In this document: positions 8,987 to 17,346 of the stretch, piece after piece
Numbering within the stretch: the stretch's first letter is position 1
How the letters are laid out: each line of letters starts with the position of its first letter
The notes under the pieces: model-generated
The model's database searches: none
Seen by the model: only the letters and a program-made list of their open reading frames with translations
Told to the model about the DNA's origin: nothing
Position numbers and translations under genes: made by a program
Assembly: GCF_007570825.1 (NCBI RefSeq)
Contig: NZ_SUNB01000001.1
Span: forward strand, 186,001 to 250,000
Source of the DNA: Pleionea sediminis
Lineage (GTDB): Bacteria > Pseudomonadota > Gammaproteobacteria > Enterobacterales > Kangiellaceae
Reading direction: 5' to 3'
Length of the DNA: 64,000 nt

Positions 8987-11266
8987 TTACGGCGTCATAT
9001 TTTTTGGTTTCGAAGTCAACATGGGTTTAGCTTGCTCGATGGGATAAAACTCTGTTGACCCATAGTCACAAACTCCCATGGGAAAGACTTTCTCCAGCTG
9101 CGCTTGGTAATTTTTCATATTAATGCCCCGGTAAATGCCACGGTTAATCGCCTGCTCTACGGATTGAAGCTGGCACTTAAAGGTGTATCCGGCCAGTGAA
9201 TCACCCGCAACAACGCGTGATGTCGAATTCATTTTAAAAATTGAACTGCATTGCCCTGTTTTTTTACCATTCCAACTTCCATTCCAAACATTATTCCCTT
9301 CAGCAATTAATTCACCCTTTTTGTTAAAGCAAGCATCAAGAACTGGCTTTTCTACACGGCCGCCTCGACGCTTCGCCTTAATCCATTTATCCATTGAAGA
9401 CAACATCCTTGCGACAGGAAAGCCTGACTCATTACTGACCCAAATAACTTGATTATTGTAATGTCCTTTCGCTTTTTGAATCCTTAAACGAGAAGAAAAT
9501 GAAGCCGACATATGATGCATGTCGACTTTCTTTTCCAGATAATGTCGAAAATCTAATACCGGAATATCGATATCTCCAAGGAAAACATATCCTTCACGAA
9601 TTGCGGCTTTCATCGCATCAATGTCACCACTTAAGCGAGGTGCAACTCGCTCTTTTGAACGCTTTGCCAATTGCATGTTGTGGTGACTCCACATTGAAAA
9701 CTTGGATGCTTTTTCATTGCCCGCATAAAGCCAGTAACGCACTGATTTCATTTCTTCGGGAGGCAACCAGCTGCCAACTTTAGTGTTTAAATCCAAAAAT
9801 TGTTCAGGAGAAATTCGACCGTCAACTAATGCTTTTAATCCATACTGAACTCCCACATTATCCCAAGTTTGTTTTCCCAGGCCCGATGCTCGTTGACCAA
9901 GACGATGAGATAAATTACCCCAAAAGGACCACTCCACACTATTCAAAACATTTTTCGAATATAAATCTTCATACCTTAGAGCCCTGGGGTTATGAACGAG
10001 TTGACTGACAACACGCCAATGCTTAGCGCACTCCGTGATGCCCTCAGTGCGCCAATTTGGCCATCGTAAACTGGCAACATGCGCTAAAATATCTAACTGA
10101 TAAAATCGATTTGAAGCATTATTATTTGCACTAGTACCCAATATCCACTGACGATTTCTCATGTCCGACCAAAGTTCAGAGTCTTTATCTTGCTCGTCAA
10201 AATAGTATTCCAAAAGGTCACAATCTAACGCATAAGTTGTTTGCGTAATCATGTCGGGATAAGAGTAAATCGTAATGGCTCCATCTAAAAATCCAGGACG
10301 ATTTTGAGCCAACAAATACTGTTGAATTGCCCCACCTGATGCACCCATTCCAACGGTATATTCGGGTTCGCCATAACGGCTCACAAACTGGCGCTTTACA
10401 CGTAGGGCCGTATCTTCTGATAAAACAATATCAAAATGGGTTGATGTGTCATTACCTGTTGAATGCGCAACAGCATAGCCCGATGATAAGGGTGCTTCTA
10501 AACGTTCAAGTAAACGATTAAAACGAATTTTTCCTTGATCGTATCCTATTCCGACGCCACCGCCAAAGTAATACACTAGCTTGTTATTCCAATGGGTCTT
10601 ATCCACTTGTTCAGCGGTGTCTTTTGCCCCTTTCAACGACATCAAAGTGTAAATAAATCGATTAATAGTCCCCACCTCTATGCGAACTATAAAGGGAACA
10701 GCTTTCCCATTTAACGAAATACTTTCAATCTTTTCTCCTGAGTTCTTCCAGCGTAAAAACTTTCCTGACTCTTGACTTTTGTAGAAGTAAATAACCTGTG
10801 TTTGTATCGAGCAATCTTTGCTATATCCAATTACCCTACTGTCTTTACTCGGTGAGCCTTCATAAACAGGAATTCCAAATCCTTCATAATTATCGACTAG
10901 CGGTTGCCCCAATCCAGAGTCATAAGTGCGACAATAAAAAGGATACTGAAGAGGACCAGAAAATAATGAGTCTACTGGACCTATCTCTCCAAACTGTATC
11001 GGAAAATTAAAGTCTTCATCAGGTCGAGTTACCAACTCTTTCTGGAATGTTAAAGAGGTAGGTGTTTTTGCATTTAACAACTTATCATTCCATGAATGAC
11101 TGGATAGCTGAGGTGCTTGAGAATTGTTCTCTGGAAGCTTAGTGATCTTTGGATAAAAACGAGCTGACTGACAGCCCACCAGAAAAATCAGCAGCGAACA
11201 CCCTAAAATACTACTGACAGTTTTTAGAGACGCGCAATAAAGTGCAAGCAATCGCTTGAGGTGCAT
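8987..11266 (-). CDS. DUF6351-like alpha/beta hydrolase lipoprotein
   Basis: The start at 11266 is chosen because AAGGAG lies just upstream of this ATG; an upstream in-frame ATG lacks a site. The 759-residue product begins with a signal ending FLVGC, a lipobox with Cys at about residue 32. Conserved blocks LVYYFGGGVGIGYDQG and, about 70 residues later, GASGGAIQQYLLAQ (nucleophile-elbow Ser about residue 310) match the pattern I know from DUF6351 proteins, which are predicted secreted alpha/beta hydrolases distantly like tannase/feruloyl esterases. The substrate is unknown. The C-terminal region is Cys- and aromatic-rich. The gene stands alone, with a CRP-like site upstream, which suggests nutrient-linked control. 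Confidence 0.7.
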   Translation of the reverse strand: MHLKRLLALYCASLKTVSSILGCSLLIFLVGCQSARFYPKITKLPENNSQAPQLSSHSWNDKLLNAKTPTSLTFQKELVTRPDEDFNFPIQFGEIGPVDSLFSGPLQYPFYCRTYDSGLGQPLVDNYEGFGIPVYEGSPSKDSRVIGYSKDCSIQTQVIYFYKSQESGKFLRWKNSGEKIESISLNGKAVPFIVRIEVGTINRFIYTLMSLKGAKDTAEQVDKTHWNNKLVYYFGGGVGIGYDQGKIRFNRLLERLEAPLSSGYAVAHSTGNDTSTHFDIVLSEDTALRVKRQFVSRYGEPEYTVGMGASGGAIQQYLLAQNRPGFLDGAITIYSYPDMITQTTYALDCDLLEYYFDEQDKDSELWSDMRNRQWILGTSANNNASNRFYQLDILAHVASLRWPNWRTEGITECAKHWRVVSQLVHNPRALRYEDLYSKNVLNSVEWSFWGNLSHRLGQRASGLGKQTWDNVGVQYGLKALVDGRISPEQFLDLNTKVGSWLPPEEMKSVRYWLYAGNEKASKFSMWSHHNMQLAKRSKERVAPRLSGDIDAMKAAIREGYVFLGDIDIPVLDFRHYLEKKVDMHHMSASFSSRLRIQKAKGHYNNQVIWVSNESGFPVARMLSSMDKWIKAKRRGGRVEKPVLDACFNKKGELIAEGNNVWNGSWNGKKTGQCSSIFKMNSTSRVVAGDSLAGYTFKCQLQSVEQAINRGIYRGINMKNYQAQLEKVFPMGVCDYGSTEFYPIEQAKPMLTSKPKNMTP

Positions 11267-11637
11267 ATTAATCTCCTTAGTAAACTGCACTAAAGAGACT
11301 TCATTAATCGGCCGAACTGAAATCTCATATCATTATCTATTGATTATAGAAGATGATCTTGATCACATTGTCTTAATCGAAAAATTTAGGTAACTATCAG
11401 GCAAAAAAATTAATGGCTTGTAACAACCTTAATCATCTCCCAATAAGAGGTGAGTAGTAACTTATCACAAGCACATTAATCGGTAGAGCTCATCAAAGCA
11501 AAAAGAATGCTTTCTAATTGTGAAAAACTCGGACTATCAACTCAAAAAACGAGTAAAAATCTCCTCCCTCGCCGCATCGCACAAACAAATAGTCGGAGAG
11601 CTTATTTTCTCGTTCTTAAAAAAAACAGACTTATAAC
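11267..11637. other. 371-base intergenic region
   Basis: This is the upstream region of the minus-strand DUF6351-like gene and the downstream region of the M48 protease operon. Apart from the CRP-like site and nearby -10-like elements I see no RNA gene, repeat or convincing coding sequence. A 70-codon plus-strand frame at 11507-11719 runs into the M48 gene and has no family resemblance. Confidence 0.5.
11352..11367 (-). promoter_or_regulatory. Candidate CRP site upstream of the DUF6351-like gene
   Basis: Read on the minus strand the sequence is TGTGATCAAGATCATC, matching the CRP consensus TGTGANNNNNNTCACA fully in one half and partly in the other. It lies about 85 bases upstream of the chosen start at 11266. 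A perfect TATAAT (11343-11348, minus strand) and a weaker TATGAG (11324-11329) lie between it and the gene. The weaker one would put the site near the class II position. Confidence 0.4.
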
Positions 11638-12525
11638 TCAATCGCTCAGTTTAACTTGCGCCATCACTGTATCAAATCGCTGTTCAACGAGCTTTCCACT
11701 CTCCACATCAATCTGTTGATAAGTTTTTCGAATTGAGCGAATTCGATCATCTGGAGCAGGATGAGAATTAAATAACAATTGCAGATCCGAATCGTCGGCA
11801 CTTAAACTCCCTAACTTTTGTAAAACATGCGCAACAGCATAAGGATCGTATCCAGCTCTTGCTACAAGGGTTACAGCATGAGAGTCAGCCTCAAACTCAT
11901 CACCTCGCTCCAAACCTTTAGAATAAAGTTCGGATGTTGTATTCAACAATTTCTCAGCAACAACTTTATTGCGATAAAAATCTGTATCAGAACTACTTCC
12001 TTTTTTCGTTTGATAGACATCACCGGCAAACATTGCTACATCTCCAACTAACGAGAGAGAGCGTGATTTTTCCATCGCTTTTAGGTAATGTTTGCGATTA
12101 ACATGAGCAATTTCATGGGCGAGAACGGCGGCTAACTCAGCTTCTGTTGATAACAAATCTAACATTCCTGAGGTAACAACAACATATCCTCCAGGCATCG
12201 CAAAGGCATTAACAGCAGAAGTATCAACAACAGCAAACTGCCATGCGAGATGGGGTCGTTCAGATTGCAACGCGACCCAAAATCCCACTCGATTTACGTA
12301 GTTTTGCAGGCTGACATTTTTGTGATACGGTGCGCTACCCAAGACAATAGCAGCCATCTGCGCTCCCATATTTCGTTCATCTTCTTCAGATACATCGTTT
12401 GAGGACAATGCCTTGGAACCAATATCAACCGCCCGCCCAAGGTCAATACCATTAATAACCATTCCTTTGCACGACACAAGAACCAATAGGCAAGAACACA
12501 AAATTACTTTCAAAGTTTTCATCAT
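11638..12525 (-). CDS. M48-family metalloprotease lipoprotein
   Basis: A 295-residue protein with lipobox VSC (Cys19) and a peptidase M48 domain carrying the zinc motif HEIAH (His137, Glu138, His141). The downstream glutamate ligand is expected within GDEFEADSHAV. This matches the BepA/LoiP-like group of lipoprotein or periplasmic M48 peptidases that act in outer-membrane quality control, although there is no TPR domain. It is last in a tight minus-strand unit behind the SH3 and CHASE2-cyclase genes, with 1 base between it and the SH3 gene. Catalytic residues look intact; the substrate is unknown. Confidence 0.9.
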   Translation of the reverse strand: MMKTLKVILCSCLLVLVSCKGMVINGIDLGRAVDIGSKALSSNDVSEEDERNMGAQMAAIVLGSAPYHKNVSLQNYVNRVGFWVALQSERPHLAWQFAVVDTSAVNAFAMPGGYVVVTSGMLDLLSTEAELAAVLAHEIAHVNRKHYLKAMEKSRSLSLVGDVAMFAGDVYQTKKGSSSDTDFYRNKVVAEKLLNTTSELYSKGLERGDEFEADSHAVTLVARAGYDPYAVAHVLQKLGSLSADDSDLQLLFNSHPAPDDRIRSIRKTYQQIDVESGKLVEQRFDTVMAQVKLSD

Positions 12526-12526
12526 C

Positions 12527-13021
12527 TTACTCCTTGACCTTTGCGTACTTTACTTTTTTAACTTTAAGTTTTTCACGTTGCGCAAATTTTTCAGCTTCCT
12601 TTGCATTACTTGCATTAAGTGATAATTCACTTAAAACGGAAAATGCTGGCTTTGAATTCTTCAACTGCTTTTCCGTGATACCTCGCACACCAGTAGTCAA
12701 AGTTATGTCACTATGAGGTTTATTGGTACTCCCAAGTAAAGCGCCGACTCCTAATCGACTTTCGCCAGGGTTTTGTGGCGAAAAACGCAGATAAAACATT
12801 CGCATCCAACCTTCGAGTTCATTAATTGAAACTTCATACCAGCCACCTTTTCTTCGTTTAACAGATACTTTTTGATCAGCTTTAAGTCGTTTAAGTTTCT
12901 TCGACTTTGCCGTTGGCTTTTCGAAAAGTTGAGTGTCTTTCGTCACCTGTCCTAAACTCGTTGCGCTGACAGCGCTACTTAACAGAAACGCGAGTATCAC
13001 GAGTAACTGGAGCAATCTCAT
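12527..13021 (-). CDS. Exported SH3-domain protein
   Basis: A 164-residue protein with a cleavable signal peptide (cleavage probably after about residue 20, near AVSA) and a bacterial SH3 domain (about 25-80). The SH3 domain has the usual pattern of short strands ending GGWYEVSINELEGWMRMFYLR. A conserved-looking tail contains TTGVRGITEKQLK. Bacterial SH3 domains usually bind peptidoglycan or peptides in the periplasm. Its ATG overlaps the stop of the cyclase gene by 4 bases (ATGA), implying translational coupling. Its role beside the cyclase and M48 protease is unknown. Confidence 0.8.
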   Translation of the reverse strand: MRLLQLLVILAFLLSSAVSATSLGQVTKDTQLFEKPTAKSKKLKRLKADQKVSVKRRKGGWYEVSINELEGWMRMFYLRFSPQNPGESRLGVGALLGSTNKPHSDITLTTGVRGITEKQLKNSKPAFSVLSELSLNASNAKEAEKFAQREKLKVKKVKYAKVKE

Positions 13022-14868
13022 AGCTCACCTCCTTCGATGCTAAAAATGTTAACGGGTTCTGTTCTACCCTTAACTGTAAACGACCCCATTGGTTGCCACG
13101 AAAAGTTATTTCCGCATTTATCTTTACAATCTTCAGAAATAAGAATACGAGCTCTATCCTTTGTTAATCCTTCGATTCGACTCGCTAAGTTTACTGTATC
13201 ACCTATTGCAGTATAGTCGTAACGTTTTTCAGAACCAATCATACCGACGACAGCTATACCAGTATGCAATCCAATACCAACATCAAAGTCTCGCATTTCC
13301 GAGGGCAGTGTTTGTCTGAATTTCTTTAAATTCTCTGTCATTTCAATGGCAGCTAAAATTGCATTTTCTGCTTGCTTAGGGTCATCAACAGGCGCTCCCC
13401 AAAATGCCATAATGGCATCACCAATAAATTTATCCAGGGTTCCACCGTATTTAAATATCGTCTCGACTTGTAGTGAAAAATATTGATTTAAAATATTGAC
13501 AATGGCCTCTGGAGTATTCTTTTCGGAAAGCGTAGTAAATCCTCTAATATCAGAAAATAAAATGGTTACTTCACAACTTTTACTTTGAGTAGATATTTCA
13601 AGTTGATGCTTATTAATCAGCTGATTGACTACTCTGGGATCCATAAATCGACTGAAAAGTCCAACCAATCTAAGGCGTTGTAGATACTCTGTAAATCCGC
13701 GCAATAAAGTTACTATTAACAAACTAAAGGCAGAAAATACGATGGTAAATGCGACGGAGAAAACAAAACCATTCTTCACTGATAACCAAGAAAACAATAA
13801 TATAGAAGAACTACTCAATAAAAATAAAGGCCAGTAAACGACGAACAATGAACGATATTTTGGGCTTATCCACATAAAATAAAAAAAGAAACTGGTAAGT
13901 AATATTCCCAGAAGATTTCCCCAAGCAGCATCAATATCCTTGTAATAGCGACTTTCTATCAAATTATCTAGCGCCGTTGCAAGAATAGCAATCGCAGGAT
14001 GATTTTGACTCACCGGTGTAGGACGCGCGTCAAATAATCCCGTTGCAGAACTTCCAATTAAAATTATTTTATTCTCAAATAAGTCACTGTACTTTTTATC
14101 GACATCCTCTTCCAAATGAGAAAAAACATCACTATAACTGACATGTTGAAAAGACATGGTGTGCTCGCCAAGCCAACGTAAGCGAATATCTTCTTGATCA
14201 GGCAAAGAAATACCGAGATCTCGCGCAACTATCGCAGGTAAACTCAACCAATGCCATCCACTCAAGTTATGGTACACGGGATACAAACGGCCAACGCCAT
14301 CTTCAGACAACGAAAAATTAATGCTGCCTACTCGCCAATCATCTTGCTCAATAATCCACGGTAACACCAACGATGCTGTCGCGGCAGGATCTGCAGATGA
14401 CGTTTTAGTTAAAGACAATGCATCTTTGACATCGGACAGTGTGCTAGTTTTAGCTCCTGCCGCATTAGCAACAACACTCCCAGCTAAATAGACTGAATTT
14501 TTGGGAGTTAGCGACTCAGCAAAATAACGGTCACTATCAGGTCGATAGACGTCTTGCTCGGCGAATAAGATGTCAAATACAATCGCTTTGGGATGATACT
14601 CACTCAATCCTTCAATAAGCAATGCATGTATACTTCGAGGCCAGGGCCATTTGCCCGCAATCGCCTCCATTGCGTATAAACTTTTATCGTCGATATCGAC
14701 GATAAGTATTTGTGAAGAAGGAGTTTGAGAAACAGCATTTAAACGTACGAGCCAGTCATTCCAACTCTCATCAATATGAGTTTTAATTTGTGTGTCACTT
14801 AAAATTAAAAGCAACAACGATGATAGCATCGCACCAATTAATGCACTTCGTCGCACAGTTTTAAACAT
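13018..14868 (-). CDS. CHASE2 sensor with class III adenylate/guanylate cyclase domain
   Basis: The 616-residue protein has an N-terminal transmembrane anchor (about 8-25), a periplasmic CHASE2 domain (about 35-310), three membrane helices (about 315-335, 340-362, 367-390) and a cytoplasmic class III cyclase domain (about 430-612). Catalytic residues appear intact: metal-binding Asp440 (FSDIRGFT) and Asp484 (KFIGD), adenine-selecting Lys480 and Thr553, and transition-state Asn560 and Arg564 (TVNLASR). Lys with Thr at the selectivity positions fits class IIIb adenylate cyclases, so cAMP is the likely product. The gene lies 11 bases downstream of the GAF/HD-GYP gene and overlaps the SH3 gene. 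CHASE2 is an extracytoplasmic sensing module with unknown ligand. Confidence 0.92.
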   Translation of the reverse strand: MFKTVRRSALIGAMLSSLLLLILSDTQIKTHIDESWNDWLVRLNAVSQTPSSQILIVDIDDKSLYAMEAIAGKWPWPRSIHALLIEGLSEYHPKAIVFDILFAEQDVYRPDSDRYFAESLTPKNSVYLAGSVVANAAGAKTSTLSDVKDALSLTKTSSADPAATASLVLPWIIEQDDWRVGSINFSLSEDGVGRLYPVYHNLSGWHWLSLPAIVARDLGISLPDQEDIRLRWLGEHTMSFQHVSYSDVFSHLEEDVDKKYSDLFENKIILIGSSATGLFDARPTPVSQNHPAIAILATALDNLIESRYYKDIDAAWGNLLGILLTSFFFYFMWISPKYRSLFVVYWPLFLLSSSSILLFSWLSVKNGFVFSVAFTIVFSAFSLLIVTLLRGFTEYLQRLRLVGLFSRFMDPRVVNQLINKHQLEISTQSKSCEVTILFSDIRGFTTLSEKNTPEAIVNILNQYFSLQVETIFKYGGTLDKFIGDAIMAFWGAPVDDPKQAENAILAAIEMTENLKKFRQTLPSEMRDFDVGIGLHTGIAVVGMIGSEKRYDYTAIGDTVNLASRIEGLTKDRARILISEDCKDKCGNNFSWQPMGSFTVKGRTEPVNIFSIEGGEL

Positions 14869-14879
14869 ATCTTTTATGT

Positions 14880-16706
14880 CTATTTTTTTACTTCAGGAAG
14901 TTGATACGCTTTAGATTCAATAAATAAATCGACCAGTCTTCGATCCAGCTTACCTCCCTTAGCGTCACCAAGCAATATATCAAGAGCTCTATCGTGTGGC
15001 ATTGCTGCTTTGTAGGGTCGATCCGCTGCAGTTAGTGCATCAAAAATATCGGCGATGGTCATCATTCGTGTTTGTATTGGAATATCGTCTGCGGTCAAAC
15101 CAAAAGGATATCCACTACCATCCAGTTTTTCATGGTGAGCACTTGCAATATTAGGAACATTTTGCAAGTCTTGCGTCCAGGGGATACGGCGTAAGAATTC
15201 AAAAGTATGATTAACGTGTGATTGAATTTCTTCTCGTTCCGCGTCTGTTAAACTACCTCGGGTTACCGAAAGTGACAAAAATTCTTGTTCAGTAATCAAT
15301 TCTTGAACATTTCCATCGGACTCAAATTTTAAGTCTTTTAACCGTACCAACTTGTCAAAATGATCCTGGTGTAGAATACTTGGCTCGTTGGCTTCTTCAA
15401 TAATCGATAAATAAACGTCGAGTTGGCCCAAATGTTCATTGTGCTTTTCGTAGTGCTCATCGTACCAACTTTTAAATTCCGGCTTACCTTCTTTTTGACA
15501 CTCAAAAGCCATGTGATAAAAGTCGGCCTTCAATTTTTGCCGGAACCATTTTAGTCGAGCTCGAATTAACTCTAACTCGAACGGATTAAGCTTTTTTGCT
15601 TTTTGTAATACATGTTCTCGGACACCAACTTTACCGAAGTCATGGAGGAGAGCTGCGTATCTTAATTCTCGCATATCAACAATTGATAAACGCTGTTCTC
15701 TAAGTGTTGGATGATGTTCTAACTTTTCTGCCAATAGACATGAATAGTCTGCAACGCGAAAAGAGTGTCCACTGGTAATTGGATCTCGTGCCTCGATAGC
15801 CGTAACAGCAGCAGATACAAATCCTTCAAATAATTCTCTAATATTTTCGATCAATAAACTATTATCGATAGCGACCGCCGATTGACTTGCTAGAGCAGTA
15901 ACTAAATCGCATGTTTGAGGATCGAATTGTTTACCTTGCTGCTCAGGATTCTTACGATTCAATAACTGCAGTATGCCAATCGTTTCGTCACTATGGTTTT
16001 TCATTGGAATCGTTAGTACTTCTCGCGTGCGATAGTCGTATAAACGATCAAAAGCATCATCAAACGAATAAGGGGCATCTTCTTCTATTTGATAAACATC
16101 AAATATATTTAAAGACTCGCCAGTTAATGCAACATATCCTGCCATAGAAGATGGATTCAATGGGTAACGCTTTTCTTCAAAAGGAACATCCAATTTTTCA
16201 TTCTGAAAAAGCATAAACTTTAAGCACGGTTCATCTTTATCAGACTTATCAACAAGGTAAAGAGAAGCCGCCTCACATTGCGCAAGTTTTCTCCCTTCCT
16301 CTAAAACCATCGTAAGTAGATTTGACAATTCTTTTTCCGATGACAGCGCAATGCCGATCTGTGTCATTTCCTGATTTAGCTCTTGCTGCTGTACCAGAGC
16401 ATCTTGCTGTCGGGCAAATTTCTTGATGAGCTGAATGGCCTTCTTTAATTGCGCCTGACTAAAGTCTGAAGAAAAAGTACTGTCCGATTTTGGATGATCT
16501 TTGGTTGTAAAAATTAAACCATCGAAGTCGAGTTCATTTAAGTCAGGTAAAAAGTCAGCATCGGAATCAATAAAGATGGCAGCGACATTCCGCAAATCAC
16601 GAGTTTGATGGTCCATCAAAATGCACATTTGCTCAGCCGATAGCAACGGCATAAGCAACCGTTGCAATGTTCGAGAATTGGTGGCCAACTTCCACAAGGG
16701 TGTCAA
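14880..16706 (-). CDS. GAF / HD-GYP domain protein (predicted cyclic-di-GMP phosphodiesterase)
   Basis: A 608-residue protein. Residues 1-85 form a region without a recognised motif, followed by a short helical linker (about 86-120), a GAF domain (about 125-285) and an HD-GYP domain (about 300-600). HD-GYP residues are present: His314, His355-Asp356, Lys359, His497, His524-His525, GSGYP (530-534) and Asp553. HD-GYP enzymes hydrolyse c-di-GMP or related dinucleotides at a two- or three-metal centre. An extra block of about 105 residues (about 380-485) sits between the HD motif and the next metal ligand, much longer than in RpfG-type proteins. It is the first gene of the minus-strand unit with the cyclase, SH3 and M48 genes. 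Confidence 0.9.
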   Translation of the reverse strand: MTPLWKLATNSRTLQRLLMPLLSAEQMCILMDHQTRDLRNVAAIFIDSDADFLPDLNELDFDGLIFTTKDHPKSDSTFSSDFSQAQLKKAIQLIKKFARQQDALVQQQELNQEMTQIGIALSSEKELSNLLTMVLEEGRKLAQCEAASLYLVDKSDKDEPCLKFMLFQNEKLDVPFEEKRYPLNPSSMAGYVALTGESLNIFDVYQIEEDAPYSFDDAFDRLYDYRTREVLTIPMKNHSDETIGILQLLNRKNPEQQGKQFDPQTCDLVTALASQSAVAIDNSLLIENIRELFEGFVSAAVTAIEARDPITSGHSFRVADYSCLLAEKLEHHPTLREQRLSIVDMRELRYAALLHDFGKVGVREHVLQKAKKLNPFELELIRARLKWFRQKLKADFYHMAFECQKEGKPEFKSWYDEHYEKHNEHLGQLDVYLSIIEEANEPSILHQDHFDKLVRLKDLKFESDGNVQELITEQEFLSLSVTRGSLTDAEREEIQSHVNHTFEFLRRIPWTQDLQNVPNIASAHHEKLDGSGYPFGLTADDIPIQTRMMTIADIFDALTAADRPYKAAMPHDRALDILLGDAKGGKLDRRLVDLFIESKAYQLPEVKK

Positions 16707-16872
16707 ACAACATACTCCTCAAGACAGATCGGGATAAACCCATATTGTCTTAAGTGTATGACAAATCTCAAATATTGCTTAATTTGCGAATAAAAATAGC
16801 AGGAAAATTCAGATTCAAATTAGCGATAAAATTGAGATTAATTTTACCGCCACAGGTTATAACTATTAAATA

Positions 16873-17292
16873 TTAAGAAACATCAGTACGTTGCTCGCCA
16901 CCTTGCGAAGGATTAGGCTCAAGACCAAATGCTGCACGACCTTTATTCGACTTCAAAAATCCTCGAACACCAATTAAGTAAAAAATAACAAACAACTCAA
17001 GAATGAAAAACAAGATTCCGGAAAACGACAGTAATTGCCCGACTGAGAGCATGATTCTCAATCCGACGAGGAGCGCAATGGTGTACAGCAAAACTAGCGA
17101 AAATCCATAAAACTGGCGTAACTTTAAAAGAAAAACTAGCTGTAACAACGCAAGACCAGAAACCGCAATTAAATCAATCATCAGAAAATGCGGCGTTCCT
17201 GATTCTACTGACGAAATCGAACCAAACTCAAAATAAAGCAAGAAAGCTCCGAGTCCAATCAATATCCAGTTAAATCGTATAACAAAATTCAT
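16873..17292 (-). CDS. Small multi-pass membrane protein of unknown function
   Basis: A 139-residue hydrophobic protein with about four predicted membrane helices (roughly 5-22, 37-58, 62-82 and 88-112) and a polar C-terminal tail. No family was recognised. It lies between lysS and the HD-GYP gene on the same strand, about 55 bases downstream of lysS, with a candidate terminator in between. Confidence 0.6.
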   Translation of the reverse strand: MNFVIRFNWILIGLGAFLLYFEFGSISSVESGTPHFLMIDLIAVSGLALLQLVFLLKLRQFYGFSLVLLYTIALLVGLRIMLSVGQLLSFSGILFFILELFVIFYLIGVRGFLKSNKGRAAFGLEPNPSQGGEQRTDVS

Positions 17293-17311
17293 AGTAAAAA
17301 CCTGAAAATAT

Positions 17312-17329
17312 GGGACGCCTTAGCGCCCC
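17312..17329 (-). terminator. Putative terminator after lysS
   Basis: A 7-base stem with one mismatch (GGGGCGC/GCGTCCC read on the minus strand) and a 4-base loop is followed by ATATTTT. It lies about 18 bases past the lysS stop codon, which suits a weak intrinsic terminator. Confidence 0.4.
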
Positions 17330-17346
17330 TTTAACTTATCATTTCT

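Noticed and set aside
11507-11719. Plus-strand 70-codon reading frame entering the M48 gene from its 3' side
   Set aside because: It overlaps the well-supported M48 gene and shows no protein-like features.
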